Assembly (NCBI RefSeq): GCF_001277175.1
Contig: NZ_CP012257.1
Coordinates: 3,658,001 to 3,722,000, forward strand
Direction: 5' to 3'
DNA: 64,000 nucleotides
Origin: Cronobacter universalis NCTC 9529
GTDB taxonomy: Bacteria > Pseudomonadota > Gammaproteobacteria > Enterobacterales > Enterobacteriaceae
Of the stretch, positions 45,993-56,469 are shown piece by piece. Position 1 is the stretch's first letter. Each line of letters begins with the position of its first letter. The notes under the pieces are model-generated. The model was not told the origin of the DNA and searched no databases. It saw only the letters and a program-made list of their open reading frames with translations. Position numbers and translations under genes: made by a program.

Positions 45993-46574
45993 ATGGAAAA
46001 TCTGGCGGACTGGCGCTGGCTGAATGAACCCGCACGCTGGCGGCATGAAAGTGACGCGCTGCATGTCACCACCGATGCGCAAACCGATTTCTGGCAAACC
46101 ACCTGGTATGGCTTTCAGCGCCATTCCGGGCATGTGTTCGGTACGGAGGTTGCCGGTGAGTTTACCTTCCAGGTGCGCGTCGAGGGCGATTTCACCACGC
46201 TGTATGACCAGGCGGGGCTGTTCCTGATGGCGGACGAGCAACACTGGCTGAAAGCGGGCATTGAATATAACGACGCGCAGCCGATGATAGGCAGCGTGCT
46301 GACGCTTGAGCGCTCCGACTGGGCGACCGGTATTTTCCCCGCCGCGCAAAAGCACTTCTGGCTGCGCCTGACGCGCCAGAACCAGAGCCTGCGCCTGCAA
46401 TACTCCACCGACGGCGACACCTGGCCGCTGCTGCGCCTGTGCCCGTTCCCGGATGCCGAACGCTATTTCCTCGGCGCGATGTGCTGTTCGCCGTCGCGCG
46501 CCGGGCTTGAGATCGTCTTTTCCGATTTTCGCCTCGGGCCGCCCAACGGCAAAGATCTGCACGATCTGAGCTGA
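45993..46574 (+). CDS. DUF1349 family protein
   Basis: Cytoplasmic protein of 193 aa with no signal peptide, of the DUF1349 concanavalin A-like beta-sandwich family (related to yeast Ree1). Typical blocks are TDFWQTTWYGF, FTFQVRVEGDFTTLYDQAGLF, WLKAGIEYN and LRLQYSTDGDTW. The function is unknown; a carbohydrate-related role is suggested only by fold. GGGAG lies 7-8 nt before the ATG. It is 48 nt after the AraC gene in the same direction, so probably co-transcribed. Confidence 0.83.
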   Translation: MENLADWRWLNEPARWRHESDALHVTTDAQTDFWQTTWYGFQRHSGHVFGTEVAGEFTFQVRVEGDFTTLYDQAGLFLMADEQHWLKAGIEYNDAQPMIGSVLTLERSDWATGIFPAAQKHFWLRLTRQNQSLRLQYSTDGDTWPLLRLCPFPDAERYFLGAMCCSPSRAGLEIVFSDFRLGPPNGKDLHDLS

Positions 46575-46653
46575 TGCGCAGCAAGCTGGTACAAGACGCC
46601 CGCTTTCGCCCGCCGCTACACTCATGCGCTAAACAGCGACGTGGGTGGTGATG

Positions 46654-47622
46654 ATGTTAACGGGTGTGTTGTATGCCCTGCTGGCGGGGTTAATGTGGGG
46701 GCTGATTTTCGTCGGCCCCTTACTGGTGCCGGAATACCCGGCGGTATTGCAGTCGATGGGGCGCTATCTGGCGCTGGGCCTGCTGGCGCTGCCGCTGGCG
46801 TGGGCCGGGCGCGGGCGGTTAAAACAGCTTACCGCGCGCGACTGGCTGACCGCGCTGGCGTTGACCATGATGGGCAATCTTATCTATTACGTGTGCCTTG
46901 CGAGCGCCATTCAGCGCACCGGCGCGCCCGTTTCCACGATGATCATCGGCACGCTGCCGGTGGTCATTCCGGTCTTCGCCAATCTGCTCTATAGCCGTCG
47001 CGACGGCAGGCTGCCCTGGCGGCGGCTCTGTCCGGCGCTGGCGGCGATTTTCTGCGGGCTGGTCTGCGTCAATTTCGCCGAGCTGCGCCACGGTCTGCCG
47101 GGCTTTACGCCGGGCCGTTACGCGGGTGGCATCGCGCTCGCAAGCGTGTCGGTTGTCTGCTGGGCGTGGTATGCGCTGCGTAACGCCCGCTGGCTGCGGG
47201 AAAACCCCGACAAGCACCCGATGATGTGGGCAACCGCGCAGGGGCTGGTGACGCTGCCCGTCTCGCTGGCGGGTTATATCGCCGCGTGTGCGTGGCTCTC
47301 TGCGGATAACAGCGGCTTCGCGCTGCCCTTCGGCCCACGCCCTGGCGTGTTTATCGGCCTGATGATCGCCATTGCGCTCTGCTGCTCATGGATTGGCGCG
47401 CTGTGCTGGAATATCGCAAGCCAGCGCCTGCCGACGGTGATTCTGGGGCCGCTTATTGTCTTTGAAACGCTGGCTGGCTTGCTCTATACCTTTTTGCTGC
47501 GCCAGAGTATGCCGCCGCTGTTGACCCTGGCCGGCATCGCGCTGCTGGTCGTGGGCGTGGTGATGGCGGTGCGGGTGAAAATTGTGCCGGTCGCGGAGCG
47601 CGTGACGCAGGAGTCGCCATAA
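46654..47622 (+). CDS. ytfF: EamA/DMT-family inner-membrane transporter YtfF
   Basis: Ten-helix membrane protein of 322 aa with two EamA repeats, very close to E. coli YtfF. It starts MLTGVLYALLAGLMWG (E. coli has MISGVLYALL), so I use the ATG at 46654; ATG and GTG codons directly upstream (46651, 46648, 46645) are alternatives. The substrate is unknown; DMT proteins often export metabolites. Third in a row with the AraC and DUF1349 genes. It ends at a terminator shared with the converging chemoreceptor. Confidence 0.92.
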   Translation: MLTGVLYALLAGLMWGLIFVGPLLVPEYPAVLQSMGRYLALGLLALPLAWAGRGRLKQLTARDWLTALALTMMGNLIYYVCLASAIQRTGAPVSTMIIGTLPVVIPVFANLLYSRRDGRLPWRRLCPALAAIFCGLVCVNFAELRHGLPGFTPGRYAGGIALASVSVVCWAWYALRNARWLRENPDKHPMMWATAQGLVTLPVSLAGYIAACAWLSADNSGFALPFGPRPGVFIGLMIAIALCCSWIGALCWNIASQRLPTVILGPLIVFETLAGLLYTFLLRQSMPPLLTLAGIALLVVGVVMAVRVKIVPVAERVTQESP

Positions 47623-47625
47623 AAA

Positions 47626-47648
47626 AAGGCCCGTCAGTGACGGGCCTT
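47626..47648. terminator. Bidirectional terminator between ytfF and the Tsr-like receptor
   Basis: Stem AAGGCCCGTC/GACGGGCCTT with loop AGT. An A-run at the left gives the T-run for the minus strand. Confidence 0.88.
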
Positions 47649-47653
47649 AGGGC

Positions 47654-49327
47654 TCAGAACGTTTCCCAGTTGTCGCTGCCGCCTGCCGGCGCGGCTTTCA
47701 GGCTCGCCGACGGCGCCGGCGCGCTGAAGGATGACGTCTGCGGCGCCACGCTCGCCGCGCGGGTCTGGGCGCGGTTGAGTTTAAACACCGCGACCGCCTC
47801 ATTGAGCTTGCCCGCCTGATCTTCAAGGGCTGCTGCTGCGGCGGCGGATTCTTCCACCAGCGCGGCGTTCTGCTGCGTCACTTTATCCATCTCGGAGACC
47901 GCCAGGCCCACCTGATCGATACCGCGGCTCTGCTCGTCGGACGCCGAGGCGATTTCACCCATGATATCGGTTACGCGCGTCACCGCGCCGACCACTTCTT
48001 TCATGGTTTCGCCCGCTTCGCGCACCAGATGCGAACCCGCATCGACGCGGTTGCCGGAGTTTTCGATAAGCGCTTTGATCTCTTTCGCGGCCTGGGCGCT
48101 GCGGCTTGCCAGCGTGCGGACTTCACCCGCGACGACCGCAAAACCACGGCCCTGCTCGCCCGCGCGCGCCGCTTCCACCGCCGCGTTGAGCGCGAGGATG
48201 TTGGTCTGGAACGCGATGCCGTCGATGACGTTAGTTATCTGCGCAATCTGGTTAGAGCTGGCGGCGATTTCGTCCATGGTGCGAACGACGCCATCCACCA
48301 CGTCCCCGCCTTTCAGCGCGGTTTCCGACGCGGTACGCGCCAGTTGCGTCGCCTGACGGGCGTTATCGGCGTTCTGCTTCACCGTCGCGGTCAGTTGCTC
48401 CATGCTGGCGGCGGTCTCTTCCAGCGACGCGGCCTGCTGCTCGGTGCGCGAGGAGAGATCGTTGCTGCCGGCGGAGATTTCGCTCGCGCCGGTAAAGATG
48501 GTATCGGTGCTGTCGCGCACGGTACTGACCGTACGGGCCAGCGCCTGCTGCATCTCGTGGACGTTGCGCGCCAGCAGCGCCATTTCGTTATGGCCCTGCG
48601 CATCGATAGGCTGCGTCAAATCGCCTGCGGCAATCGCGCGGATATGGCCCATCACGTCATGCAGCGGCAACAGCAGCACACGGCGCATCGCCACCCAGCT
48701 GATGATAATGACAGCGAGCACCATCACCATAATCGCGGAGAGGATCCACAGAATGCGCTGGTAGTCGCTTTCGTTGTCCTTCACACCTTTGCTGGCAAGC
48801 TTCGCCTGCTCGGCGCGCCATTCGCGATAGACTTCCTGCATGTCGTTTTGCTTCTGCTCGGCGTTCTGCTTGAACATCCCTTCCAGATTGCCTTCGGCCA
48901 GGAATTTATTCATTTGCGCCAGCGTCGAGGAGTAGACGCGGTACTGCTCTTCGAGACGGTCAACCAGACGCTCGTCCATGCCCGGCGTTTCCGGCAGTTT
49001 AAAGTACGTATCGTAGTGGCTCTTTGAATCCGCCAGCAGTTTGTTAGCGGTCTCGACCAGTTGATTAAGCTGGCCGCCGTTGATCTGGTTCGCCATGTTG
49101 CCTTGCAGACGCAGCATGCCGCGGTTAAGCGTAACGCGCGTCTGGTTGAGGCTAATCCAGGCGTCGGTAAATTCCGCGACGTTCTGGCTGGAGATTTGCG
49201 AGACGTTAAAGTTGTCTTTGTCGTTATTGAGCGCGCTAATGAACACGCCTGCCGCGATAAGCTGCATCGCGCCCAGAACGATTAATACGGTAATTAAAAG
49301 GGTTATGACTTTTATACGTTTAAACAT
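47654..49327 (-). CDS. Tsr-like serine chemoreceptor (methyl-accepting chemotaxis protein)
   Basis: High-abundance-type receptor of 557 aa. It starts MFKRIKVITLLITVLIVLGAM, similar to Tsr. The periplasmic helix carries SLNQTRVTLNRGMLR, keeping the Arg and Asn that in E. coli Tsr (Arg64, Asn68) hold serine, so amino-acid sensing is likely. TM2 is about 190-212, then HAMP and a signalling domain with an intact tip. A flexible Ala/Pro/Ser linker ends in NWETF, the pentapeptide that tethers CheR and CheB; it is the only one of the four receptors here with it. Transcribed from a sigma-28 promoter (49363-49389). Whether it is the orthologue or a paralogue of Tsr cannot be told from this window. Confidence 0.9.
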   Translation of the reverse strand: MFKRIKVITLLITVLIVLGAMQLIAAGVFISALNNDKDNFNVSQISSQNVAEFTDAWISLNQTRVTLNRGMLRLQGNMANQINGGQLNQLVETANKLLADSKSHYDTYFKLPETPGMDERLVDRLEEQYRVYSSTLAQMNKFLAEGNLEGMFKQNAEQKQNDMQEVYREWRAEQAKLASKGVKDNESDYQRILWILSAIMVMVLAVIIISWVAMRRVLLLPLHDVMGHIRAIAAGDLTQPIDAQGHNEMALLARNVHEMQQALARTVSTVRDSTDTIFTGASEISAGSNDLSSRTEQQAASLEETAASMEQLTATVKQNADNARQATQLARTASETALKGGDVVDGVVRTMDEIAASSNQIAQITNVIDGIAFQTNILALNAAVEAARAGEQGRGFAVVAGEVRTLASRSAQAAKEIKALIENSGNRVDAGSHLVREAGETMKEVVGAVTRVTDIMGEIASASDEQSRGIDQVGLAVSEMDKVTQQNAALVEESAAAAAALEDQAGKLNEAVAVFKLNRAQTRAASVAPQTSSFSAPAPSASLKAAPAGGSDNWETF

Positions 49328-49362
49328 GAAAGACCTTTTTGCAGGTGTAATCCAGGGTGTAT

Positions 49363-49389
49363 CTATCGGCAGGTCATTCGGGTTATTTA
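49363..49389 (-). promoter_or_regulatory. Sigma-28 promoter of the Tsr-like receptor
   Basis: Minus strand TAAA-N15-GCCGATAG with exact spacing, 36 nt before the start codon. Confidence 0.88.
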
Positions 49390-49521
49390 ATCACCGAAGC
49401 GGCGAAGAGCGCGGTTTCCAGTTATTTCCTGATAGCGATCAGCCGGTTAGGCATAAAAATATTTTTGTGACGCACCTCACATTTTAATCCCCCACCTCTA
49501 AAGGGTTATAGCCCCGACTTA

Positions 49522-49544
49522 AAGATGTATTTAATATACATCTT
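49522..49544 (+). promoter_or_regulatory. NsrR operator upstream of ytfE
   Basis: AAGATGTAT-N5-ATACATCTT, perfect 9-bp arms, fitting the NsrR consensus of two AAGATGYNTTT-like half-sites. It lies 25 bp before ytfE, in the promoter. NsrR is the nitric-oxide-sensing Fe-S repressor. Confidence 0.85.
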
Positions 49545-49569
49545 AATAAATCCTGAGTGAGGTACTGCT

Positions 49570-50235
49570 ATGGCCTTCCGTGACCAACCCCTTGGCGAAC
49601 TGGCGTTAACCATCCCGCGCGCCTCCGCGCTGTTCCGTAAATACAACCTGGATTTCTGCTGCGGCGGCAAACAGACGCTGCTGCGCGCCGCGACGCGCCA
49701 GGCGCTCGATCTGGAAATAATTGAAAGCGAACTGGCGGCATTGGCTGAAACACCGCTGGAGAAGGACTGGCAAGCCGCGCCGCTTGTTGAAATCATCGAT
49801 CACATCATCGTGCGCTACCACGACCGCCATCGCGAACAGCTGCCGGAGCTGATTTTGCAGGCCACCAAAGTAGAGCGCGTCCACGCCGATAAACCGGGCG
49901 TGCCGAAAGGGCTCACGAAGTATCTGAGCCTGCTGCATGAAGAGCTGACGAGCCATATGATGAAAGAAGAGCGCGTACTGTTCCCGATGATTAAACAGGG
50001 CATGGGCAGCCAGGCGGCGGGGCCGGTTAGCGTAATGGAGAGCGAGCATGACGAGGCGGGAGAACTGCTGGAAGTGATCAAGCACACCACGAATAACGTG
50101 ACGCCGCCGCCGGAGGCCTGCACGACCTGGCGCGCGCTATATAACGGCATTAATGAGCTGATTGACGATCTGATGAATCACATCAGCCTTGAGAACAACA
50201 CCCTTTTCCCGCGTGCCCTCGCAGGCGAAAAATAA
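49570..50235 (+). CDS. ytfE: Iron-sulfur cluster repair di-iron protein YtfE (RIC)
   Basis: Protein of 221 aa restoring Fe-S clusters damaged by nitric oxide or peroxide. The ScdA_N domain carries [10 protein letters not shown] with Cys30-Cys31. The hemerythrin-like domain supplies the di-iron ligands in [40 protein letters not shown] and [11 protein letters not shown]. The NsrR operator just upstream gives NO-dependent expression. Followed by terminators and the convergent cycA. Confidence 0.96.
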   Translation: MAFRDQPLGELALTIPRASALFRKYNLDFCCGGKQTLLRAATRQALDLEIIESELAALAETPLEKDWQAAPLVEIIDHIIVRYHDRHREQLPELILQATKVERVHADKPGVPKGLTKYLSLLHEELTSHMMKEERVLFPMIKQGMGSQAAGPVSVMESEHDEAGELLEVIKHTTNNVTPPPEACTTWRALYNGINELIDDLMNHISLENNTLFPRALAGEK

Positions 50236-50255
50236 AAGGCGCCCTGTCGAGCGCC
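50228..50255 (-). terminator. Terminator of cycA
   Basis: On the minus strand GGCGC-TCGACAGG-GCGCC (50255-50238) followed by TTTTATTTTT. It overlaps the ytfE 3' end. Confidence 0.65.
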
Positions 50256-50273
50256 CCGGTAACCTGACCTTTT

Positions 50274-50298
50274 GGGCCCGATACGTGGGCCCTTTTTT
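50274..50298 (+). terminator. Terminator of ytfE
   Basis: Stem GGGCCC (50274-50279) with GGGCCC (50287-50292), then TTTTTT. Confidence 0.75.
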
Positions 50299-50303
50299 AT
50301 GGC

Positions 50304-51716
50304 TTAGCGGCGAAAGTTCGCCAGACGTTTCTTGCCGATAAACAACCAGCACACGCCCAGCACCACAAACCACAGCGGCGTCACCATCAGCGCCTGGCGG
50401 GTATCGTCTTCCAGCGTAAGCAGTGCGATAACAAACACGAAGAACGCCATGCAGACCCAGCACATCAGCTTACCGAGCGGCATTTTGTAGATCGATTTCT
50501 CATGCAGCTGCGGGCGCTGCTTACGGTACACCAGGTAAGAGCACAGGATGATGGTCCAGACGAACATAAACAGGATCGCCGACACGGTGGTGATCATCGT
50601 AAACGCGGTGATAACGTTCGGGTTGATATAGAGCATCACCACACCGCCCAGCAGGCAGATGCAGGAGAAGGTCAGCCCTTTCGCCGGTACGGCGCGTTTA
50701 GAGAGTTTGGCGAACGCTTTCGGCGCCACGCCGTCCTGCGCCAGACCGTAGAGCATACGGCTGGTGGAGAAGACGCCGCTGTTAGCCGAAGAGGCCGCAG
50801 AAGTCAGCACCACGAAGTTAATCAGGCTCGCCGCCGCCGGCAGCCCCACCAGCACAAACAGCTCGACGAACGGGCTCTTGGTCGGCACGACGGAACTCCA
50901 CGGCGTCACGGACATAATAATAATCAGCGCGAAGACGTAGAACATGATGATGCGAACCGGAATTGAGTTGATCGCGCGCGGCAGCGATTTTTCCGGATCT
51001 TTGGTTTCGGCGGCGGTGGTGCCCACCAGCTCAATACCCACAAACGCGAAGACCGCAATCTGGAAGCCTGCGAAGAACCCGCTCAGCCCTTTCGGGAACC
51101 AACCGCCCTCATTCCACAGGTGCGTAAAGGACGCTTCAACGCCGGTCGGCGATTTAAAGTGCATCAGCACCATCACCAATCCGACCACGATAAGCCCGAC
51201 GATGGCGACGATTTTGATCATCGCGAACCAGAACTCCATTTCGCCAAACATCTTCACGGTGGCGAGGTTAAGGGAGAGCAGCAGCACGACGACTGCCAGG
51301 GACGCGACCCAGTCCGAAAGACCAGGGAACCAGAACTGCGCATAGGCGGTAATGGCCACCACGTCGGCCATGCCGGTGACGACCCAGCAGAACCAGTACG
51401 TCCAGCCGGTGAAATACCCTGCCCAGGGACCGAGTAAATCCGCGGCGAAATCGCTGAAGGATTTATATTCAAGATTAGAGAGCAGCAGTTCGCCCATCGC
51501 CCGCATGACGAAAAACAGCATAAAGCCGATGATCATATAGACGAAAATAATCGACGGGCCGGCGAGGCTGATGGTTTTTCCGGACCCCATAAACAACCCG
51601 GTGCCGATAGCGCCGCCGATAGCGATCAACTGGATATGACGATTCGTAAGATTACGCCGTAGCGACTGCTCAGCCGGAGCCTCAGCAGCCTCAGCCACTT
51701 TGATCTGTTCTGACAT
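50304..51716 (-). CDS. cycA: D-serine/D-alanine/glycine transporter CycA
   Basis: Amino-acid permease (APC superfamily) of 470 aa with twelve helices, proton-coupled uptake of glycine, D-alanine, D-serine and D-cycloserine. The first helix contains the unwound GGAIGTGLFMGSG motif (about 34-46), and FAGFQIAVFAFVGIELVG marks helix 6. It is nearly identical in length and sequence to E. coli CycA. Its leader has a CACAACAC segment likely to pair with the GcvB small RNA. Confidence 0.97.
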   Translation of the reverse strand: MSEQIKVAEAAEAPAEQSLRRNLTNRHIQLIAIGGAIGTGLFMGSGKTISLAGPSIIFVYMIIGFMLFFVMRAMGELLLSNLEYKSFSDFAADLLGPWAGYFTGWTYWFCWVVTGMADVVAITAYAQFWFPGLSDWVASLAVVVLLLSLNLATVKMFGEMEFWFAMIKIVAIVGLIVVGLVMVLMHFKSPTGVEASFTHLWNEGGWFPKGLSGFFAGFQIAVFAFVGIELVGTTAAETKDPEKSLPRAINSIPVRIIMFYVFALIIIMSVTPWSSVVPTKSPFVELFVLVGLPAAASLINFVVLTSAASSANSGVFSTSRMLYGLAQDGVAPKAFAKLSKRAVPAKGLTFSCICLLGGVVMLYINPNVITAFTMITTVSAILFMFVWTIILCSYLVYRKQRPQLHEKSIYKMPLGKLMCWVCMAFFVFVIALLTLEDDTRQALMVTPLWFVVLGVCWLFIGKKRLANFRR

Positions 51717-51733
51717 GTTCGTTTCCTGTACCT

Positions 51734-51746
51734 GTCTGTGTTGTGG
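51734..51746 (-). promoter_or_regulatory. GcvB small-RNA target candidate in the cycA leader
   Basis: On the minus strand CCACAACACAGAC lies 17-30 nt before the cycA ATG. The G/U-rich R1 region of GcvB is complementary to such CACAACA segments, and cycA is a known GcvB target in E. coli and Salmonella. Confidence 0.5.
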
Positions 51747-51975
51747 AGGCTCTGCTGGCCTCTATTTACGTGTTGAAATGACGATGTCCTTGGCGAAAGC
51801 ATCATCGATATTAGGTAAGAATCGGAGGGTTGAATACTAAGATTTAAATATAATGTTAATTTTATGTTTAAAATGGGTGGCAAATCACTTTCACTTCGCG
51901 AAATGCATCACAAAAATACCCGCAATCCGCCTATTATCAAAATAAAATCGCGCTATTTCGCTTACGGGAAAACAA

Positions 51976-51995
51976 TTCCCCGCCGCAGCGGGGAA
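51976..51995 (-). terminator. Terminator of fklB
   Basis: Stem TTCCCCGC/GCGGGGAA with a 4-nt loop (CGCA on plus), followed on the minus strand by TTGTTTTCC. Confidence 0.65.
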
Positions 51996-52005
51996 ATAAA
52001 AAGTC

Positions 52006-52626
52006 TTACAGGATTTCCAGCAGCTCGACTTCAAAGACCAGGGTGCTAAACGGCGGAATGGACGCGCCCGCGCCGCGCTCGCCGTAGGCCAGGTTGTGCG
52101 GAATGGTCAGTTCCCATTTGGAGCCGACCGGCATCAGGGTCAGCGCTTCAATCCAGCCCGCGATCACGCCGCTCACCGGGAATTCCGCCGGCTCGCCGCG
52201 CGCGACCGAGCTGTCAAACACGGTGCCGTCGATAAGCTTGCCGGTGTAGTGCACGCGCACGCGATCCTTACGGGACGGGATCGGGCCATCGCCCTGCGTC
52301 AGCACGCGGAACTGCAGGCCGGACTCGGTGCTGTTCACCCCTTCGCGCTCGCGGTTTTCGTCCAGATATTTCTGGCCTTCTACCGCCATCTCCTGCTGGC
52401 GCTCGCGACGCACGGCGTCGGCGCGTTCGTGGATTTCACGCAGCGCGCGATGCACCACGTCAACAGGAACGGCTGGCTGGTTGCCTTCCAGCGCGTCACG
52501 CAGCCCCGCCACCAGCGCTTCCGGCAGCAGACCCTGTAAGCCCGACTCGCGCAGTTGCTGTCCGACCTGTAAGCCAATGCCGTAGCTTGCCTGCGCTTCG
52601 ATGGTGTCAAAAGAAGGGGTTGTCAT
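52006..52626 (-). CDS. fklB: FKBP-type 22 kDa peptidyl-prolyl isomerase FklB
   Basis: Cytoplasmic Mip-like isomerase of 206 aa. The N-terminal dimerisation helices (residues 1-90) include [13 protein letters not shown]. The FKBP domain (about 110-206) has [28 protein letters not shown] and [13 protein letters not shown]. The start MTTPSFDT at 52626 has AAGGATAACCCC upstream; the longer in-frame ATG at 52764 lies beyond the promoter of the divergent ytfB and was rejected. Confidence 0.96.
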   Translation of the reverse strand: MTTPSFDTIEAQASYGIGLQVGQQLRESGLQGLLPEALVAGLRDALEGNQPAVPVDVVHRALREIHERADAVRRERQQEMAVEGQKYLDENREREGVNSTESGLQFRVLTQGDGPIPSRKDRVRVHYTGKLIDGTVFDSSVARGEPAEFPVSGVIAGWIEALTLMPVGSKWELTIPHNLAYGERGAGASIPPFSTLVFEVELLEIL

Positions 52627-52777
52627 GGGGTTATCCTTTCTCAATGGGAAAATTAGCGGGCAGCATAACAGTAGCGCCACGTCGGGTAAAATAATCCTCC
52701 GGCAAGGTGGTAAGGTCAGGGATGTCAGCGCGCTCACGAATGCGCGCTTTACTACCCGCATCAACCAGTTAGAACGC

Positions 52778-52783
52778 TATAAT
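52778..52783 (+). promoter_or_regulatory. ytfB -10 element candidate
   Basis: TATAAT 45 bp upstream of the ytfB ATG. No good -35 box at 17 bp. Confidence 0.45.
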
Positions 52784-52827
52784 GGTACACTGGCGCGGCG
52801 AAGCGTTTGAGTGAATGAGGAGAAGAC

Positions 52828-53406
52828 ATGCCTGGACGAATTAAACCGCTACTGGCGCAGGTATGGCACGCCCCGGACCGCATCCGGCTGATGGACCCGC
52901 TGCCCCCCGCGCACCGACGCGGCATTATTCTTTGCGCGGTCGTCATCGCGCTCTGCTTTTTATGGCCTTCTCCCGACGAGCCGGAAACGCCGCAGCGCCG
53001 CGACGCGCAGCTCGATTTCAACCGCGCGCCGGAGACACCCGTACAGCCGCAGACGGTAGCGCCTGTGGAAACGCCGGAGGCGAACGTTCAGCAACCCGAT
53101 TCCAGCGCGCCGGTGCAGCCGTTCCAGAATAATGATATTGAGCAGCAGTGGCGCACTTATCGCGTGGAATCCGGCAAAACGCTGGCGCAGCTGTTCCGCG
53201 ATCACGGACTGCCGCCGGAAGATGTGTACGCGATGGCGAAAGTGGAAGGCGACGGCAAGCCGCTCAGTAATCTTCAGCAGGGGCAGATGGTGCAGGTTCG
53301 TCAGAACGCCAGCGGTGTGGTGACGGCGCTGACCATTGATACCGGTGATAATCAGCAGGTGCTGTTTACCCGCCAGCCGGACGGCAGTTTCCTGCGCGTG
53401 CGCTGA
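52828..53406 (+). CDS. ytfB: Cell-division-associated protein YtfB (OapA family)
   Basis: Protein of 192 aa with a cytoplasmic N-terminus, one transmembrane helix (IILCAVVIALCFLW, about 33-46), a Pro/Gln-rich periplasmic linker (50-100) and a C-terminal OapA/LysM-like domain (TYRVESGKTLAQLFRDHGLP onward). E. coli YtfB binds glycans and localises to the septum. GAGGAG precedes the ATG. It converges with rplI; both share the terminator at 53434-53457. Confidence 0.93.
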   Translation: MPGRIKPLLAQVWHAPDRIRLMDPLPPAHRRGIILCAVVIALCFLWPSPDEPETPQRRDAQLDFNRAPETPVQPQTVAPVETPEANVQQPDSSAPVQPFQNNDIEQQWRTYRVESGKTLAQLFRDHGLPPEDVYAMAKVEGDGKPLSNLQQGQMVQVRQNASGVVTALTIDTGDNQQVLFTRQPDGSFLRVR

Positions 53407-53433
53407 GACTTTTCAGCGTTTCAGAAAAGCAAA

Positions 53434-53457
53434 ACGCCGGCACAAGGCCGGCGTCTT
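53434..53457. terminator. Terminator between ytfB and rplI
   Basis: Stem ACGCCGGC/GCCGGCGT with loop ACAAG (53434-53454). An A-run precedes it, giving a T-run on the minus strand. Confidence 0.8.
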
Positions 53458-53478
53458 TACGTGCAGTTGAGTAAAAAA

Positions 53479-53940
<462 letters not shown>

Positions 53941-53969
53941 TCAAAGTCGTATTAATGGACCGTGACCGA

Positions 53970-54516
<547 letters not shown>

Positions 54517-54521
54517 CAGAA

Positions 54522-54935
<414 letters not shown>

Positions 54936-54942
54936 TTATTCA

Positions 54943-54977
54943 GCCTCCTGTCTGGGTCAGCCGCGGCCCGGGGAGGC
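54943..54977 (-). promoter_or_regulatory. S6:S18 leader hairpin candidate upstream of rpsF
   Basis: On the minus strand GCCTCC (54977-54972) and GGAGGC (54948-54943) pair around a loop that contains CCG motifs. The known S6:S18 autoregulatory element has a CCG in a bulge that mimics the 16S site. It lies 26 nt before the rpsF start. Confidence 0.6.
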
Positions 54978-55095
54978 AAGGAACGTGATTAAAGGGCGGC
55001 TGAAAAATTGACGCGTCATTCTAATGGCGGACCATGACAAACTCAAGGGCGCTGGTAAAAAAAACCGCAATCCTGGTTTATGCGCTGCGCCTCAT

Positions 55096-55824
55096 CTAAA
55101 GGTGACGGCGGAAAAACGCCACCGTCGGCTCCAGCGCCTCGGGCGTAATCCGGTGCTTCACGCCCGGCTGCCACTGGCAGGTCAGGTTTTTATCAAGCGC
55201 CCGTTCGCGCAGCGCGTCGGCTAAACGCTGGCTCTGCGCCGCCGGCACGACGTCGTCCTCTTCGCCATGCCATAAAAAAAGCGGGCGATCCGAAAGAGGC
55301 GACAGGCGCGTTTGCGCATCCCAGGGCGCCAGCGCGGCTCTCACCGCGTCAGCTTCAGCGGCATCCGGCGGAAAGAGCGTATGCGAAAGCGAGCTAAACC
55401 AGCCGGAGCCCATCAGGCTCGCGACGCATTTTACTTCCGGGTGCTGCGTCATGATGCCAAGCGCGGTCATCCCGCCCATCGACGCGCCGCCTACAGCGAG
55501 TCTGCCGTCCGCCACCAGTCCTTCATCGATAATCGCGTCGCGCAGCGCCGGGTATTCCGTGAGCGTCGCATGAAGGATTTGCCAGAACTGCGTCATCCGC
55601 CGTTGCGCATCGCCGCTAAAACGCGCGCCGTGGTCGGGCGCGTCCGGCATGATCACGCGAAAACCGGCCTGCGCCAGCGCGACGGCGAAATAGCTGTAGA
55701 CCGTTTTGGATGAGGTGAAGCCGTGATAAAAAATTACCGTCGGCAGCGCCTTATCACCTTTCGCCGCCGGCACCGCATGCAGCGCCTCATTATCCGCAAA
55801 ACGCCGGGTCGAAATTTCAATCAT
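55096..55824 (-). CDS. yjfP: Esterase YjfP, alpha/beta hydrolase
   Basis: Cytoplasmic serine hydrolase of 242 aa. The oxyanion segment is VIFYHGFTSSKT (about 30-41), the nucleophile elbow GGASMGGM (about 115-122, Ser), and the acid and His lie in HGEEDDVVP and KHRITPEA. E. coli YjfP acts on short-chain esters. The ATG at 55824 has AGGAG at normal distance. In E. coli the ula genes separate it from rpsF; here it is directly next to rpsF. Confidence 0.92.
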   Translation of the reverse strand: MIEISTRRFADNEALHAVPAAKGDKALPTVIFYHGFTSSKTVYSYFAVALAQAGFRVIMPDAPDHGARFSGDAQRRMTQFWQILHATLTEYPALRDAIIDEGLVADGRLAVGGASMGGMTALGIMTQHPEVKCVASLMGSGWFSSLSHTLFPPDAAEADAVRAALAPWDAQTRLSPLSDRPLFLWHGEEDDVVPAAQSQRLADALRERALDKNLTCQWQPGVKHRITPEALEPTVAFFRRHL

Positions 55825-56026
55825 ACTTATCTCCTGCAAAACGTCTTTCCGGCAGAGGCCCCATGATGCCGGAACCAGCGCAACGCGCGGATTTTTATCG
55901 TGTTGAGAGCCAGATTACGCTTTTGCGATTTTTCATGACCAAAACCGCGCCCTGGTCGGCAAAACCGGCACAGGGCAAGTCCTTATTCCCTTACACTTAC
56001 TACAATTAATGCCTGAGGTAACGAGA

Positions 56027-56335
56027 ATGCATATGCGACGGCTTATTCCAGTATTCATGGTAGCGACCCTGACCGCCTGTAGCGCCCTGCAGGGCACGCC
56101 GCAGCCTGCGCCGCCGGTGGCGGATCATCCGCAGGAGATCCAGCGCTACCAGACGCAGGGGCTCGTCAAAATGGGCACCGTCACGACGCTACAGTATGGG
56201 TCACCGGATGACGCGCTGCGCGATATCGCCGCACAGGCAGGCGCCGCAGGCGCAGATTACTATCAGGTCATCTCCAATGACGACACCCTGTTGCCTGGCC
56301 GCTGGCATGCGCAGGCCATTTTGTACCGAAAGTAA
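56027..56335 (+). CDS. bsmA: Biofilm peroxide-resistance lipoprotein BsmA (YjfO)
   Basis: Lipoprotein of 102 aa: signal with lipobox LTAC near residue 18, then a short Pro-rich linker and a DUF1471 (YhcN-like) domain (GLVKMGTVTTLQYGSPDDALRDIAAQAGAAGADYYQVI). E. coli BsmA affects biofilm stress tolerance. Start at the ATG at 56027; another ATG 6 nt later is possible. Same order yjfP-bsmA-yjfN as E. coli. Confidence 0.9.
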   Translation: MHMRRLIPVFMVATLTACSALQGTPQPAPPVADHPQEIQRYQTQGLVKMGTVTTLQYGSPDDALRDIAAQAGAAGADYYQVISNDDTLLPGRWHAQAILYRK

Positions 56336-56469
56336 GCGTAAGCCGCCGTTTTATTTAGCGAAATTTACACTGCTTTGCGTGCATTGATCGTACCTGCTGC
56401 ACAATAGCTTTCGGACTGCGCCGGGAACCGGAGCGCTGCATTTATCGAAAAGGTGTAAGGGAGCTGACA

